Source: Actinocatenispora sera
GTDB lineage: Bacteria; Actinomycetota; Actinomycetes; Mycobacteriales; Micromonosporaceae
Direction: 5' to 3'
Assembly: GCF_018324685.1 (NCBI RefSeq)
Contig: NZ_AP023354.1
Location: forward strand, 2,914,001 to 2,978,000
DNA length: 64,000 nt
The position numbers were made by a program, and so were the translations under genes. Positions 1 to 8,442 of this stretch are shown piece by piece. The number at the start of each line of letters is the position of its first letter. Within the stretch, counting starts at the first letter, position 1. The notes under the pieces are model-generated. The model worked only from the letters and a program-made list of their open reading frames with translations, was not told the DNA's origin and searched no databases.

Positions 1-406
1 CGGCCAGGGCCCGGCTCAGGTGCCTGGTGGCCGGATCGCCGCGATGCAGGCAGACCACCGCGGTGTCCGCCCCGAGCGCCCGGGCGGCGAGAGCCGCGCC
101 GTCGAGCACGAGATGCGGCGCGCACCGCAGCAGGGTTGCGTCCTTGTGACTGGCCGGCTCGGACTCGCACGCGTTGACAACGACGTAGGGCCGGCGTCGC
201 CCCGACGCGACGGCGGTGAGCTTACGCGCGGTGGGGAAGCCCGCGCCGCCGCGACCGCGCAGCCCGGCGGTCTCGGTGAGGGCGATCAACTCCCGTGCAT
301 CGTGAATCGTCGGCATCGGGCCGTACCGGTTGAGATGGCCCGCCAAGTCGGGCGTGCCGCCGATCAGCAGCCTCGCGGCGCGGGCGATGGGTGTCGTAGC
401 GGTCAT
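1..406 (-). CDS. NuoF/RnfC-like NADH dehydrogenase 51-kDa-family protein (partial)
   Basis: Only the first 135 codons are present; the gene runs off the left edge. The N-terminal region shows the glycine-rich flavin/NADH motif GRGGAGFPTARKL followed by VVVNACESEP, the signature of the 51-kDa (NuoF, RnfC-like) family that moves electrons from NAD(P)H to FMN and then Fe-S clusters. The ATG at 406 has GGAGG 5 bases upstream and lies 12 bases after the stop of the ferric-reductase-like gene, so it is the last visible gene of a four-gene operon. The family call is firm; the exact partner and electron acceptor cannot be seen, and the Fe-S part lies outside the window. Confidence 0.8.
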   Translation of the reverse strand, partial: MTATTPIARAARLLIGGTPDLAGHLNRYGPMPTIHDARELIALTETAGLRGRGGAGFPTARKLTAVASGRRRPYVVVNACESEPASHKDATLLRCAPHLVLDGAALAARALGADTAVVCLHRGDPATRHLSRALA

Positions 407-418
407 CGACGCCTCCGG

Positions 419-952
419 TCACGGCATCCGGCGATACGGTGCGAGCACGACGCGGGTGATGGCGAGCGCGGCGACCGCGGTCAGGCACCCGATCGTCAGG
501 CCCAACACCCAGCCACCGCCTGAGTCGGTACCGGTACCCCAGGCGTGGATGACGGCGAACGGCCAGCACACGTACCCCAGCCAGTGCAGCGTGCGCCACC
601 ATCGGTACCGGATCCGGGTGCGCAGCAGACTGGTCACGATCAGCGCGAGCAGCAGGTCGAACGCGACCGCGCCCAGGCCGAGCCACACCGGCCGATACAC
701 CGAACCGAACGGCACCACCGCATCCCACCAACCGATGCCGGCGTACGTGTCGACAACGCTGCTGGCCACGTGCACCACGACAAACGCCACCGCCAGCAGC
801 GACAGGTTCCGGTGCAGCCCGCCGAGCACGAACCGCGGCCATCCTTGCGACGCGGCGCGTAGTGGCCCCAGCAGACCCAGCAGCACGGTGGCAGTCAACA
901 ACAGCAACGCCACCACGCCGGTGCCACGTGCGGCATACCAGAGGCTGATCAT
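419..952 (-). CDS. Ferric reductase-like transmembrane protein
   Basis: A 177-residue integral membrane protein with about five hydrophobic segments. Histidines lie in paired membrane segments (LHRNLSLLAVAFVVVHV and LHWLGYVCWPFAVIHAW), the pattern of the ferric reductase/cytochrome b superfamily that binds two haems and carries electrons across the membrane. The start is taken at the ATG at 952 because it overlaps the apbE stop as ATGA; a GTG three codons upstream is possible. It sits between apbE and a NuoF-like gene, which suggests a membrane electron-transfer chain from NAD(P)H. The substrate is unknown; there is no FAD/NAD-binding domain, so it depends on partner subunits. Confidence 0.75.
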   Translation of the reverse strand: MISLWYAARGTGVVALLLLTATVLLGLLGPLRAASQGWPRFVLGGLHRNLSLLAVAFVVVHVASSVVDTYAGIGWWDAVVPFGSVYRPVWLGLGAVAFDLLLALIVTSLLRTRIRYRWWRTLHWLGYVCWPFAVIHAWGTGTDSGGGWVLGLTIGCLTAVAALAITRVVLAPYRRMP

Positions 953-1845
953 GCCGGCCACCCGGCGACGGTGACGGCTTGGCCACGCAGATCCACCAGC
1001 CGCGCTGGCAGCGCCTGCCGGGCCAACCAGTCCACGGCATCCGCGCCGCGGACCATGGCAGCCGTACTGGCCGCATTGGCGTCAAAGCAGCTGGCTGCGG
1101 CGACGGTCACGGTGCGCCAACTGGGCCGGGTGGAGTAGCCGGTACGTGGGTCGACGATGTGATGCACCAGCATCCCGGCTCGACGCCAGGTCCGCCGTTG
1201 CACCCCGGAACTGGCGATCCCTCCACCGGTGATGGTGACGACCGGATCGTCCGGCGCCGGTTGCTCGTGATCGTCGCTGACGCCGATCCGCCAGCCGCCG
1301 ACCGGCGCGCTGCCGGCCACCGACACGTCACCACCGACCGCCACGAGGGTGCCGGTACGACAGCGGTTCGCGCCGCGCCGCGCAGCCCAGTCCGCGGCGA
1401 GCGCCTTTGCCGTGGCACCAAGATCCAGTTGCACACCGGGTGGCACCCGCAACAGCTGCTTCGCCGGCCTCCAGCCGATGCGCCTCCAGCCAGGGGCTGG
1501 GCGTACCGGCCGTACCGGCGCCGCCGGCGGCATCGCAGCCAGGTCCCGGTCGTAGCCGAGATCGCGCAGCGACACGGTCGGATCGACCAGCCCGTCGGTG
1601 GCCGCGGCTACCCGGAGCGCCGCATCGATCAGGGCGGCCAGAACCGCACTCACCGGCCGCCATCCGCCGTCGGTCTCGGCCCGCCGCAGCTCCGAATCGT
1701 CCCGGAATCGACTTGCCGCCTGATCCACCGCCGACAGCACCGCCCGGGTGGTCCGCGCGACGGTGAGCACGGCGGCGGGGTCGACCGCGGCGACCACCAC
1801 CGTGCCACCCCACATCCGGAACCGTGTGGTAGCAGTGCCGATCAC
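949..1845 (-). CDS. apbE: FAD:protein FMN transferase (ApbE family)
   Basis: Transfers FMN from FAD onto a Thr/Ser of a target protein. Family motifs are visible in order: DLGATAKALAAD (equivalent of the usual DLGGIAKG), GGDVSVAG, GIASSGVQRR, HHIVDPRTG, and SCFDANAASTAAMV with the metal-binding Asp. At 298 residues it is close to the usual length. The GTG start at 1845 overlaps the stop of the upstream small gene (GTGA) and its own stop overlaps the next start (ATGA), so translation is coupled along the operon. No D-x-x-T/S-G-A-T/S flavinylation motif is evident in the three visible partners; the substrate may be the cut NuoF-like protein or lie elsewhere. Confidence 0.9.
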   Translation of the reverse strand: MIGTATTRFRMWGGTVVVAAVDPAAVLTVARTTRAVLSAVDQAASRFRDDSELRRAETDGGWRPVSAVLAALIDAALRVAAATDGLVDPTVSLRDLGYDRDLAAMPPAAPVRPVRPAPGWRRIGWRPAKQLLRVPPGVQLDLGATAKALAADWAARRGANRCRTGTLVAVGGDVSVAGSAPVGGWRIGVSDDHEQPAPDDPVVTITGGGIASSGVQRRTWRRAGMLVHHIVDPRTGYSTRPSWRTVTVAAASCFDANAASTAAMVRGADAVDWLARQALPARLVDLRGQAVTVAGWPA

Positions 1846-2144
1846 GACGCACCCGTGTGGGCGGTTGGCGGCGAGCCGTTCGACGACGATGTCGGCGCCT
1901 GTGCCGGCGGTGCCAACCGCCCGTCATCGTGCCGGTCCGACGAACCGTCTTCCGAGTGAGGCTGCGACTCGTCATCGGACGAATGGGCGTCCTTCGTCAC
2001 GTGCGTCGCGGTCTGGCCGGTCCCGGCGGCGAAGACTCCGGCAAGACCCGCAGCCGCGACGGCCGCACCGGACGCAATGCCAACAGTCACCCGCGACAAC
2101 CGCCGGCGTCCCCGCCACAGCCGAACCTTCGGGTCGACGCTCAT
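1842..2144 (-). CDS. Small membrane-anchored protein, first gene of the apbE operon
   Basis: A 100-residue protein of unknown function. A basic N-terminus (RLWRGRRRLSR) is followed by one hydrophobic segment (about residues 24-43, Ala/Gly/Val rich) and a hydrophilic tail rich in Ser, Asp, His and Pro, so it is probably anchored with the tail outside. The ATG at 2144 is preferred over an in-frame codon five residues upstream because GGTGGAGG lies 8 bases before it. It overlaps apbE by 4 bases. It has no haem, FMN or flavinylation motif; the His/Asp-rich tail could bind metal, but that is a guess. Confidence 0.6.
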   Translation of the reverse strand: MSVDPKVRLWRGRRRLSRVTVGIASGAAVAAAGLAGVFAAGTGQTATHVTKDAHSSDDESQPHSEDGSSDRHDDGRLAPPAQAPTSSSNGSPPTAHTGAS

Positions 2145-2331
2145 GACCCGCACCTCCACCTTGCTCTACTACTCAGAGTCGGTCGGGCCACCCGGAACAA
2201 CCTGTTGCTGGTCCAGGAGTTGGCTGAGAGCCCGGCCGTTGATCCGTCTCGCGCGCCGTCTGCTGCGGCGGGTCCCACCGTGACAGCGGTTTATGAAGCG
2301 ACGATGAGAGCCGATTCACGAGCGGCCGTGA

Positions 2332-3789
2332 CTACGCCGCATTTCCCGACCGACGCGGCAACCAGACGACGAAGCGGGCGCCGCTGGGGTGCACCTGCTC
2401 GACCCGGACGGTACCGGCGTGCAGCGCGACCGCCTGCGCGACGATCGCCAGGCCGAGCCCGGAGCCGGGCACCGAGCGGGCGGTGGGTGCCCGGTGGAAC
2501 CGTTCGAAGATGTGCGGGAGGTCCGCCTCGGCCACGCCTGGCCCCCGGTCGGCGACCGACAGCTCGGCGCCCGGTGTGCCGTCGGTGCCTGCGGCGGCGC
2601 GCAGCCGTACCGTGACCGGCGCGCCCGGCGGGCTCCACTTGACGGCGTTGTCGAGCAGGTTCGCCACCATCCGGGTCAGCGAGGTCGCCCGGCCCGGTAC
2701 CGACACGTGCTCGTAGTCGGCGTCGACGGGTGTCCCGGCAGGCAGCCGCTGCACGGCGAGGTCGACCAGCTCGGCCAGATCGACCGGCTCGACCAGCTCC
2801 GCGCCGTGATCGTCGCGCGCAAGGTCGACCAGCTCGCCGACCAGCCGGGTCAGTTCGGCGGTCTGCGTGTCCAGATCGGCCAGCAGCCGGCCGCGGTCGG
2901 CGTCGGACAGCTGCCGGTCGCGTTGCCGGTCGGCACGAATCAGCAGCTGGATATTGGTGCGCAGGCTGGTCAGCGGGGTACGAAGCTCGTGCCCGGCGTC
3001 CTCGACCAGCAGCCGCTGTGCCGCCCGGGAGGCGCGCAGCGCGGCCAGCATGGTGTTGAACGCGGTAGCCAGGCGGCCGACCTCGTCGCGGCCGGACACG
3101 TCGAGACCGGCGTCGACGCTGGTGTCGAGGTCGGTGGTCGCGGTGACGTGCTCGACGGCCGCGGTGAGCCGGTCCACCGGCCGCAGCCCGGCCCGGGCCA
3201 CCAACGCGCCGACGGCCGCCGCGGCAGCCACCCCGACCACCCCGACGACGAGGATCGCCAGCCCGACTCCGGCCATCGTCTCGTGGGCGCCGTGCAGCGA
3301 CACCGCGACCTGCACGGCACCACCGCCGGCCGCCCGCCGGGTCAGCATCCGGTAGTCCTCGCCGCGCACCGGTACCTGCTCGAACGCCTCCTGCCCGTGC
3401 CCGGTGGCGATCTGGCGCGCCCGACCGGTCACCGGCAGCCCGGTCGCGCCCACCGGCCGCCCGGCACCGTCCAGCACCTGTACCCGCGGGCTGAGGTCGT
3501 GATCGTGATCGGGGTCGCCGTGACCGTCGTCGCTGCCCACGACGGTGCGGTGTGCCCACTCGTCCGGCGAGGCTGCGACGGTCTCGGCGTCGCGTCGCAG
3601 CGTCTGGTCAACGGACGCGCGGACCTGGTGACCGACCGCGACGAACGCGACCGCCGAGACGCCGACGACCGCCACCGCGACCGCCAGCGCCGCGATCGAC
3701 GTCAGCCGGGCCCGCAAGGTCAGGCCGCGCCACCGCCGCATCGCGCCCAGCCGTACCCCTGGCCGGCGGGCGGGCCCGGGGCGGTTCAC
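2332..3789 (-). CDS. Two-component sensor histidine kinase (MprB-like)
   Basis: A 485-residue membrane kinase. An N-terminal membrane helix is followed by an extracytoplasmic loop of about 120 residues with a His/Asp stretch (GDPDHDHDLS), a second helix, a HAMP domain, the dimerisation H-box GHELRTPLTSL with the phosphorylated His, and an ATPase domain with NLLDNAVKW (N box), DRGPGV (G1) and GSGLGLAI (G2). The GTG start overlaps the response-regulator stop (GTGA), so the two are a cognate pair. The His/Asp stretch in the sensor loop might sense metal ions. It lies directly upstream of the apbE redox operon on the same strand, a plausible but unproven target. Confidence 0.9.
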   Translation of the reverse strand: MNRPGPARRPGVRLGAMRRWRGLTLRARLTSIAALAVAVAVVGVSAVAFVAVGHQVRASVDQTLRRDAETVAASPDEWAHRTVVGSDDGHGDPDHDHDLSPRVQVLDGAGRPVGATGLPVTGRARQIATGHGQEAFEQVPVRGEDYRMLTRRAAGGGAVQVAVSLHGAHETMAGVGLAILVVGVVGVAAAAAVGALVARAGLRPVDRLTAAVEHVTATTDLDTSVDAGLDVSGRDEVGRLATAFNTMLAALRASRAAQRLLVEDAGHELRTPLTSLRTNIQLLIRADRQRDRQLSDADRGRLLADLDTQTAELTRLVGELVDLARDDHGAELVEPVDLAELVDLAVQRLPAGTPVDADYEHVSVPGRATSLTRMVANLLDNAVKWSPPGAPVTVRLRAAAGTDGTPGAELSVADRGPGVAEADLPHIFERFHRAPTARSVPGSGLGLAIVAQAVALHAGTVRVEQVHPSGARFVVWLPRRSGNAA

Positions 3790-4463
3790 AGCGGTGTTTC
3801 CCTCAGTACGTAACCGATGCCGCGCGCCGTGTGCAGCAGCCGCGGCTCGCCGCCGGCCTCCAGCTTGCGCCGCAGGTACCCGACGTACACGTCGAGGCTG
3901 TTGGAGGTGGGCGACACGTCACCACCCCAGATCGCCTGCACCACTGTCGAGCGGTACAGCACCTGCCGCGGGTGGCGGAGGAACATCTCCAGGATGGTGA
4001 ACTCCGTGCGGGTCAGCCGGACCAGTCGCGTGCCGCGGCGCACCTCCCGGGTACCGGTGTCCAGCCGCAGGTCGCCGTAGCCGAGGACCTCCGGCGCGGC
4101 GGGCGTGGTGCGGCGCAGCAGCGCCCGGATCCGGGCCAGCAGTTCGGGCAGCGCGAACGGCTTCGCCACATAGTCGTCGGCGCCCGCGTCGAGCCCGGCC
4201 ACCCGGTCCCGCACCGCATCGGCGGCGGTCAGCATCAGCACCGGTACCGGGTTGCCCGCGGCGCGCAGGGCCCGGCACGTGTCGAGGCCGTCCATTCCGG
4301 GCATCCGCACATCGAGCACGAGCAGCTCGACGTCGTGGCCGGCGAACAGCCGCAACGCCGCGGCGCCGTCGATCGCGGTGGCCACCGCGTACCCCTCGAA
4401 CCGCAGCGCCCTGGCCAGCGCGTCGCGGACCGCTGGCTCGTCGTCGGCCACCCCGATGACCAC
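3786..4463 (-). CDS. OmpR/PhoB-family response regulator
   Basis: A 225-residue regulator. The receiver domain has the acidic pair D7-D8, phospho-acceptor D51 in LVLDVRMPG, the conserved Thr/Ala region LMLTAAD and the KPF lysine motif. The C-terminal winged helix has the typical RTEFTILEMFLRHPRQVL and SLDVYVGYLRRKLE segments and ends in RGIGYVLRE, all hallmarks of the OmpR subclass. It overlaps the histidine kinase gene by 4 bases and lies 9 bases after the DUF2231 gene, so the three are likely cotranscribed. Confidence 0.92.
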   Translation of the reverse strand: MVIGVADDEPAVRDALARALRFEGYAVATAIDGAAALRLFAGHDVELLVLDVRMPGMDGLDTCRALRAAGNPVPVLMLTAADAVRDRVAGLDAGADDYVAKPFALPELLARIRALLRRTTPAAPEVLGYGDLRLDTGTREVRRGTRLVRLTRTEFTILEMFLRHPRQVLYRSTVVQAIWGGDVSPTSNSLDVYVGYLRRKLEAGGEPRLLHTARGIGYVLRETPL

Positions 4464-4472
4464 GCTGAAAGC

Positions 4473-4991
4473 CTAGTCGTCGTCGTGCCGGTGCGGCGCC
4501 GCCTGCTGTGCGAACCGGCTTTGCCAGGCGGCGCGTGCACCGGAGTCGCCGATACGGTAGGTCTGCGTCACGCTGCCGGCGGCCAGTACGACGGTGAGCA
4601 CGATCAGCACGACCCGCAGCACCGTGCCACCACCGGTGTTCACGCTGCCGTCGGCGAGCGGTGAGGCGGGGATCCGGTGCACGAGCCAGATCGCCGCGCA
4701 CACGAGGAACAGCCCGCCGACCCAGGGCAGCAGGCCGTCGCCGAGCCGAGTGTGCGCCCGCAGCGCGGCGGTTGGCGGCACCCGGCGCTCGAGCCACTCG
4801 CCGGCCTGGGTGGTCAGCGGTACCGCCATCAGGGTGACCAGCGCCAGGATCGGCAGCAGCACGCCGACCCGCCGCCGGAGTGTGGGCCACGCCGCACACA
4901 GCACCGCGGCCAGCGCCACCAGCGGCACCAGCACCACGACTATGTGGATGAGCAGCACGTGGGCCGGCAGCCCGGCGATCTCCCCGAACAC
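4473..4991 (-). CDS. DUF2231-type integral membrane protein
   Basis: A 172-residue protein with four predicted membrane segments. It starts with the family pattern GLPAHVLLIHIVVVLVPLVALAAV (His residues at the start of the first helix) and has ERRVPPTAALRAHTRLGD between helices, as in DUF2231 proteins, where conserved His residues suggest haem or metal binding. The C-terminus is HRHDDD. The GTG start at 4991 has GGGAG just upstream. It is the first gene of the operon with the two-component system, so it may contribute to what the sensor detects; that is inference. Confidence 0.75.
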   Translation of the reverse strand: MFGEIAGLPAHVLLIHIVVVLVPLVALAAVLCAAWPTLRRRVGVLLPILALVTLMAVPLTTQAGEWLERRVPPTAALRAHTRLGDGLLPWVGGLFLVCAAIWLVHRIPASPLADGSVNTGGGTVLRVVLIVLTVVLAAGSVTQTYRIGDSGARAAWQSRFAQQAAPHRHDDD

Positions 4992-5452
4992 AACATCTCC
5001 CTACGACTCGCGGCAGCTGGCCCGGGCATCCTCGCTGGCCATCATGAAAACCCGATGAGAGGCCGCCACGAAGCACGAGGAGCTGTGGATGCCAGCCCGG
5101 CGCCGACGGTCGAGCGCCTGGTTCTGCAGCGTTGGCTGCGTTGGCTGCGCCGGGCACGCCGGCTGCGCCGGGCACGCCGGCTGCGCCGGGCACGCCGGCT
5201 GCGCCGGGCACGCCGGCTGCGCCGGGCACGCCGGCTGCGCCGGGCACGCCTTGCTTGCGCGCTCGGCATCGCGGTGATCAACGCGCTGCCAACATCGCCG
5301 GTGTCGCGGTGCCGCGAATGTTTGGTGAAGGACGCGACCGGCAGCTTCACCGTCGCGCTCTGGGCTGCCGCCGTCGCACTGCTGATCGCTTCGCTGGCGC
5401 CCGTCCGCCCCGGCCGCCCGTCCGCCGGGTGGCGGTTGATCGCTGGGATCGT
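4992..5452. other. Intergenic region with tandem repeat and possible transporter remnant
   Basis: No convincing intact gene. It holds the 18-bp tandem repeat at 5143-5250. On the plus strand, one frame at about 5335-5430 reads [20 protein letters not shown] followed by an Arg/Pro-rich tail, which resembles the last helix of a major-facilitator exporter. No matching upstream part exists in that frame, so it is at most a decayed fragment. TetR follows at 5453 on the opposite strand. Confidence 0.35.
5143..5250. repeat. 18-bp tandem repeat, six perfect copies
   Basis: The unit GGCTGCGCCGGGCACGCC occurs six times head to tail with no mismatch, preceded by two partial units (TTGGCTGCG). The length is a multiple of three, so every frame stays open. 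On the minus strand one frame reads Gly-Val-Pro-Gly-Ala-Ala repeated, a collagen-like Gly-X-Y pattern, but it has no good start and runs antisense-out-of-frame into the DUF2231 gene, so no protein is called. Confidence 0.9.
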
Positions 5453-6055
5453 TCAGTCGAGCAGTGGCTGGAGGTAGCCGACGAGTACCGCTTCGAGTTC
5501 GGTGATCATGGCCGGGCGCTCGGCCTCGGTGGCGGCGAGCACGAGCGGGAGCATGGCCGTGAACAGCTGTACGGCGACGCGGGCGTGCCGGTGGCGCTCG
5601 GCCGCTGGCGCGTCGGCACAGCGCGCGGCGAACAGGGCGTCGAGGCGAGCGAGCAGGGCGTCGTGCAGGGGCTGTTTGGCGCTCGCGTGCGGGGTTCCGG
5701 TGTCGGCAAGCAGTGTCTGGAAGCTCGGGTTGGCCAGATTGAACTCGACGATCGGCCGGGCGAGCTGGCGTACGAGCTGGGGGACCGGCAGTGTGCTCGC
5801 CTCGTCGGTGAACGCGGCGGCGTGTGCCGCCCGCAGCGCGGCGATGTGACGTTCGGACAGCGCCTCGGCGATCGCCTGCTTGTTGGCGAAGAACTGGTAC
5901 AGCGAGCCGGGTGAGATGCCGGCGCGGGCGGCGATCGCGTTGGTGCTGGCCCGCTCGTAGCCGGCTTCGGTGAAGACCTCGGCGGCGGCGTCCAGGATCG
6001 ACGCGGCCCGCCGCTCACCCCGGGCCTGACGTTTGCGCGGCGTCGTGTCTGGCAT
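5453..6055 (-). CDS. TetR-family transcriptional regulator
   Basis: A 200-residue repressor. The N-terminal helix-turn-helix region reads [20 protein letters not shown] then [19 protein letters not shown], the classic TetR DNA-binding signature; the C-terminal ligand domain has [20 protein letters not shown] and ends [14 protein letters not shown] (TetR_C of the YcnC-like type). The ATG at 6055 has AAGGGG about 6 bases upstream and is preferred to a GTG two codons earlier. It is divergent from the mmpL gene and the shared interval holds two matching palindromes, so it most likely represses itself and the pump. Confidence 0.92.
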   Translation of the reverse strand: MPDTTPRKRQARGERRAASILDAAAEVFTEAGYERASTNAIAARAGISPGSLYQFFANKQAIAEALSERHIAALRAAHAAAFTDEASTLPVPQLVRQLARPIVEFNLANPSFQTLLADTGTPHASAKQPLHDALLARLDALFAARCADAPAAERHRHARVAVQLFTAMLPLVLAATEAERPAMITELEAVLVGYLQPLLD

Positions 6056-6073
6056 GGGCACCCCTTGAAAACG

Positions 6074-6117
6074 CGAGCACTTGCTCGTATATTCGCTCTA
6101 ACGCGAGTGATGACTCG
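6074..6117. promoter_or_regulatory. Twin TetR operators in the tetR-mmpL intergenic region
   Basis: Two inverted repeats: CGAGCACTTGCTCG (6074-6087) and CGAGTGATGACTCG (6104-6117). They share the half-site CGAG and flanking ACG/CGT bases, and their centres are 30 bases apart, three helical turns, so two dimers would bind on the same face. A third half-site (TTCGAGTG) follows at 6120-6127. The position between divergent start codons fits autoregulation plus control of the pump. Confidence 0.75.
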
Positions 6118-6144
6118 TGTTCGAGTGTAGGCCGGGGGGTCGTC

Positions 6145-8343
6145 ATGCAACTCAGGTGGTTGGCAGCGCTCGGCCGGGGGGGTCGCGCACCATCGTCGTG
6201 CCGTACTCGCCGCGACGATCGTCCTGGTGCTCGGGCTCGGGGTCGCCGCGGCCGGCGCGTTGAGCACGTTCTCGCTGACGCGCTTCGAGCTGTCCGGGTC
6301 AGAATCGTTGCGCGCCAAGCAGATCCTGACACGGCAGTTCGACACCGGCAGCGCCGACGTGGTACTGATGGTGACCGCGAAGCACGGCACCGTCGACGAC
6401 GCCGCAGTCGCCGCCCGCGGCCGCACGCTCACCCGCCGGCTCGCCGCCCACCCCGGCATCGCCGCCGCCTGGTCGTACTGGACGCGTGCGCGTACGCCAA
6501 CCCTGCGCGGTACCGACGGTGCCCACGCGCTCGTACTGGCCCGGATGACCGGCGACGTCAACCAACGCCGGTCGGTCACGCTGCCCGCGATCGAGCGGGA
6601 CCTGGTAGGCGCCGACGATGTGGTCGAGGTCGGGCTCGGCGGCGGCGAACAGGTGTTCCGGCAGGTGGCCGACCAGGCGCGGCGTGACTTCCTGCGAGCC
6701 GAGCTGATCATCCTGCCGCTGCTGTTCCTGCTGCTGCTCGCGGTACAGCGCCGGGTGCTCGCCGCGCTGCTGCCGATGGCGGTGGGCGTGATCGCCACTC
6801 TCGGCACGCTCGCGGCGTTGCGCGGGCTCGCCGCGTTCACCGAGATCTCCACGTTCGCCGCCAACCTCGCCCTGGTACTTGGGCTCGGCCTCGGCGTCGA
6901 CTACGGGTTGCTGATGATCAATCGGTTCCGCATCGAGCTGGCGGCCGACCCGGACGGCGCCGTTGGCCGCACCGTGCGTACCGCGGGGCGCACGGTCCTG
7001 TTCTCCGGCGTCACGGTGGCGGCGTCGCTGTCGATGTTGCTGCTGTTTCCGTTCCCGTTCCTGCGTTCGTTCGACTACGCGGGGATCGCGGTACTGGCGT
7101 TCAGCGTGCTGGCCGCGCTCGTCGTCCTGCCCGCGCTGCTCGCCGTCGCCGGCCCGCGGGTGCTGCGCCGGCGGGTGCCGAGCGACGGGCAGCCCGGCAT
7201 CGGACTCTGGCGGCGGTTCGCCGAACGGGTCTGGCACCGGCCGATCGCGTACGGCGGCGTGGTGCTCGTGGTGCTGCTCGCGATCGCCGCGCCCACGCTC
7301 GGCCTGCGCTTCGGTGACCCCGACGACCGGGTGCTGCCTGCCGGTACCAGCTCGCGGTCGGTCTCCGACCAGATCCGCGCCGGGTTCGCGACCGAGGAGA
7401 CCGACGTGGTACAGGTCGTCGCGCCGCACACCACCGCCGGCATCGGCGCCTACGCTGGGCGGCTGTCCGAGGTGCCCGGCGTCTACCGGGTCGAGACGGT
7501 CACCGGATCCTACGATTCGGGTCGGCGAACCGGCGCCGGCGGCCACGGGTTCGTGGCCGGTGGCGGAACCTATCTCGCGGTGTTCGTGGCAGAACAGCGG
7601 CTGCTGCGCGATCCCGACGCGGTGATCGGGGCGATCCGTGCGGTGCCGGCGCCGGGGCCGGTGCTCGTCGGCGGGTACCCGGCCGAGCTGACGGACTTCC
7701 GGGCCGGGCTCACCGAGCGGATGCCACTGGTGCTGGGGCTGGGACTGCTTGCCACCGCAGTGATCCTGTTCGCGATGACGCGCAGCATCCTGTTGCCGCT
7801 CAAGGCAAGCCTGCTCAACGCGCTCAGTCTCGCGGTCATGTTCGGCGTACTCGTCTGGGTGTTCCAGCAGGGGCACCTGTCCGGCGCGCTCGGGTTCACC
7901 GCCACCGGGACACTCGATACGACGATCCCGATCCTGATGTTCTGCGTCGTGTACGGGCTGTCCATGGACTACGAGGTGTTCCTGCTCGACCGCATCATCG
8001 AGGAGTACCGGCGAAGCGGGGACACCAGACAGGCGGTCGTCACCGGGATCGGTGCGACGGGACCTCTGGTCACTGCCGCGGCCCTGCTGCTGGCGGCGTC
8101 GTTCGCGGTGTACGCCTCGTCCGGCGTGGTGTACTGAAGATGCTCGGAATCGGCGCCGCGGTCGCCATCGTGCTTGACGCGACCGCGATTCGCGGGATCC
8201 TGATGCCGGCCCTGATGCGGCTCGCCGGCCGCGCCAACTGGTGGTCACCCCGCCGCCGACGTCCTCGGACACCAGATCCGGCGCCCACCACCGGCCAGCA
8301 CCAGCACCTGTCCTCCTCGGCCGAACCGACTACTGCCGGCTGA
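6145..8343 (+). pseudogene. MMPL-family (RND) transporter, two frameshifts
   Basis: An actinobacterial MMPL exporter of about 730 residues: periplasmic domain, membrane block (LALVLGLGLGVDYGLLMINR, with the RND Asp/Tyr motif), a second periplasmic domain, and a second membrane block (LSMDYEVFLLDRI). It is broken twice by single bases. The start ATG CAA CTC reads MQLRWLAALGRG up to a run of seven G (6176-6182) and must lose one G to continue into HHRRAVLAATIVLVLGLGVA. At 8134 a C is missing, so VVY is followed by a stop instead of VYLKMLGIGAAVAIVLDA, which continues at 8140 in another frame. The product would be truncated; the defects may be sequencing errors. It is divergent from TetR. Confidence 0.85.
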
Positions 8344-8442
8344 TCGCAGACCCGTGTCCCTCCTGCGATCGCGTCCACCGTCCCCGCGCGGAGACCGTTG
8401 TCAGCCGGTTGCGGTGGTGCGCTCACGCCGGCGCCGCTCAGC

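Noticed and set aside
5042-5350. Arg/Ser-rich and collagen-like open frames across the 18-bp repeat
   Set aside because: They arise from the repeat itself in all frames, lack good starts or ribosome sites, and run into known genes in the wrong frame.
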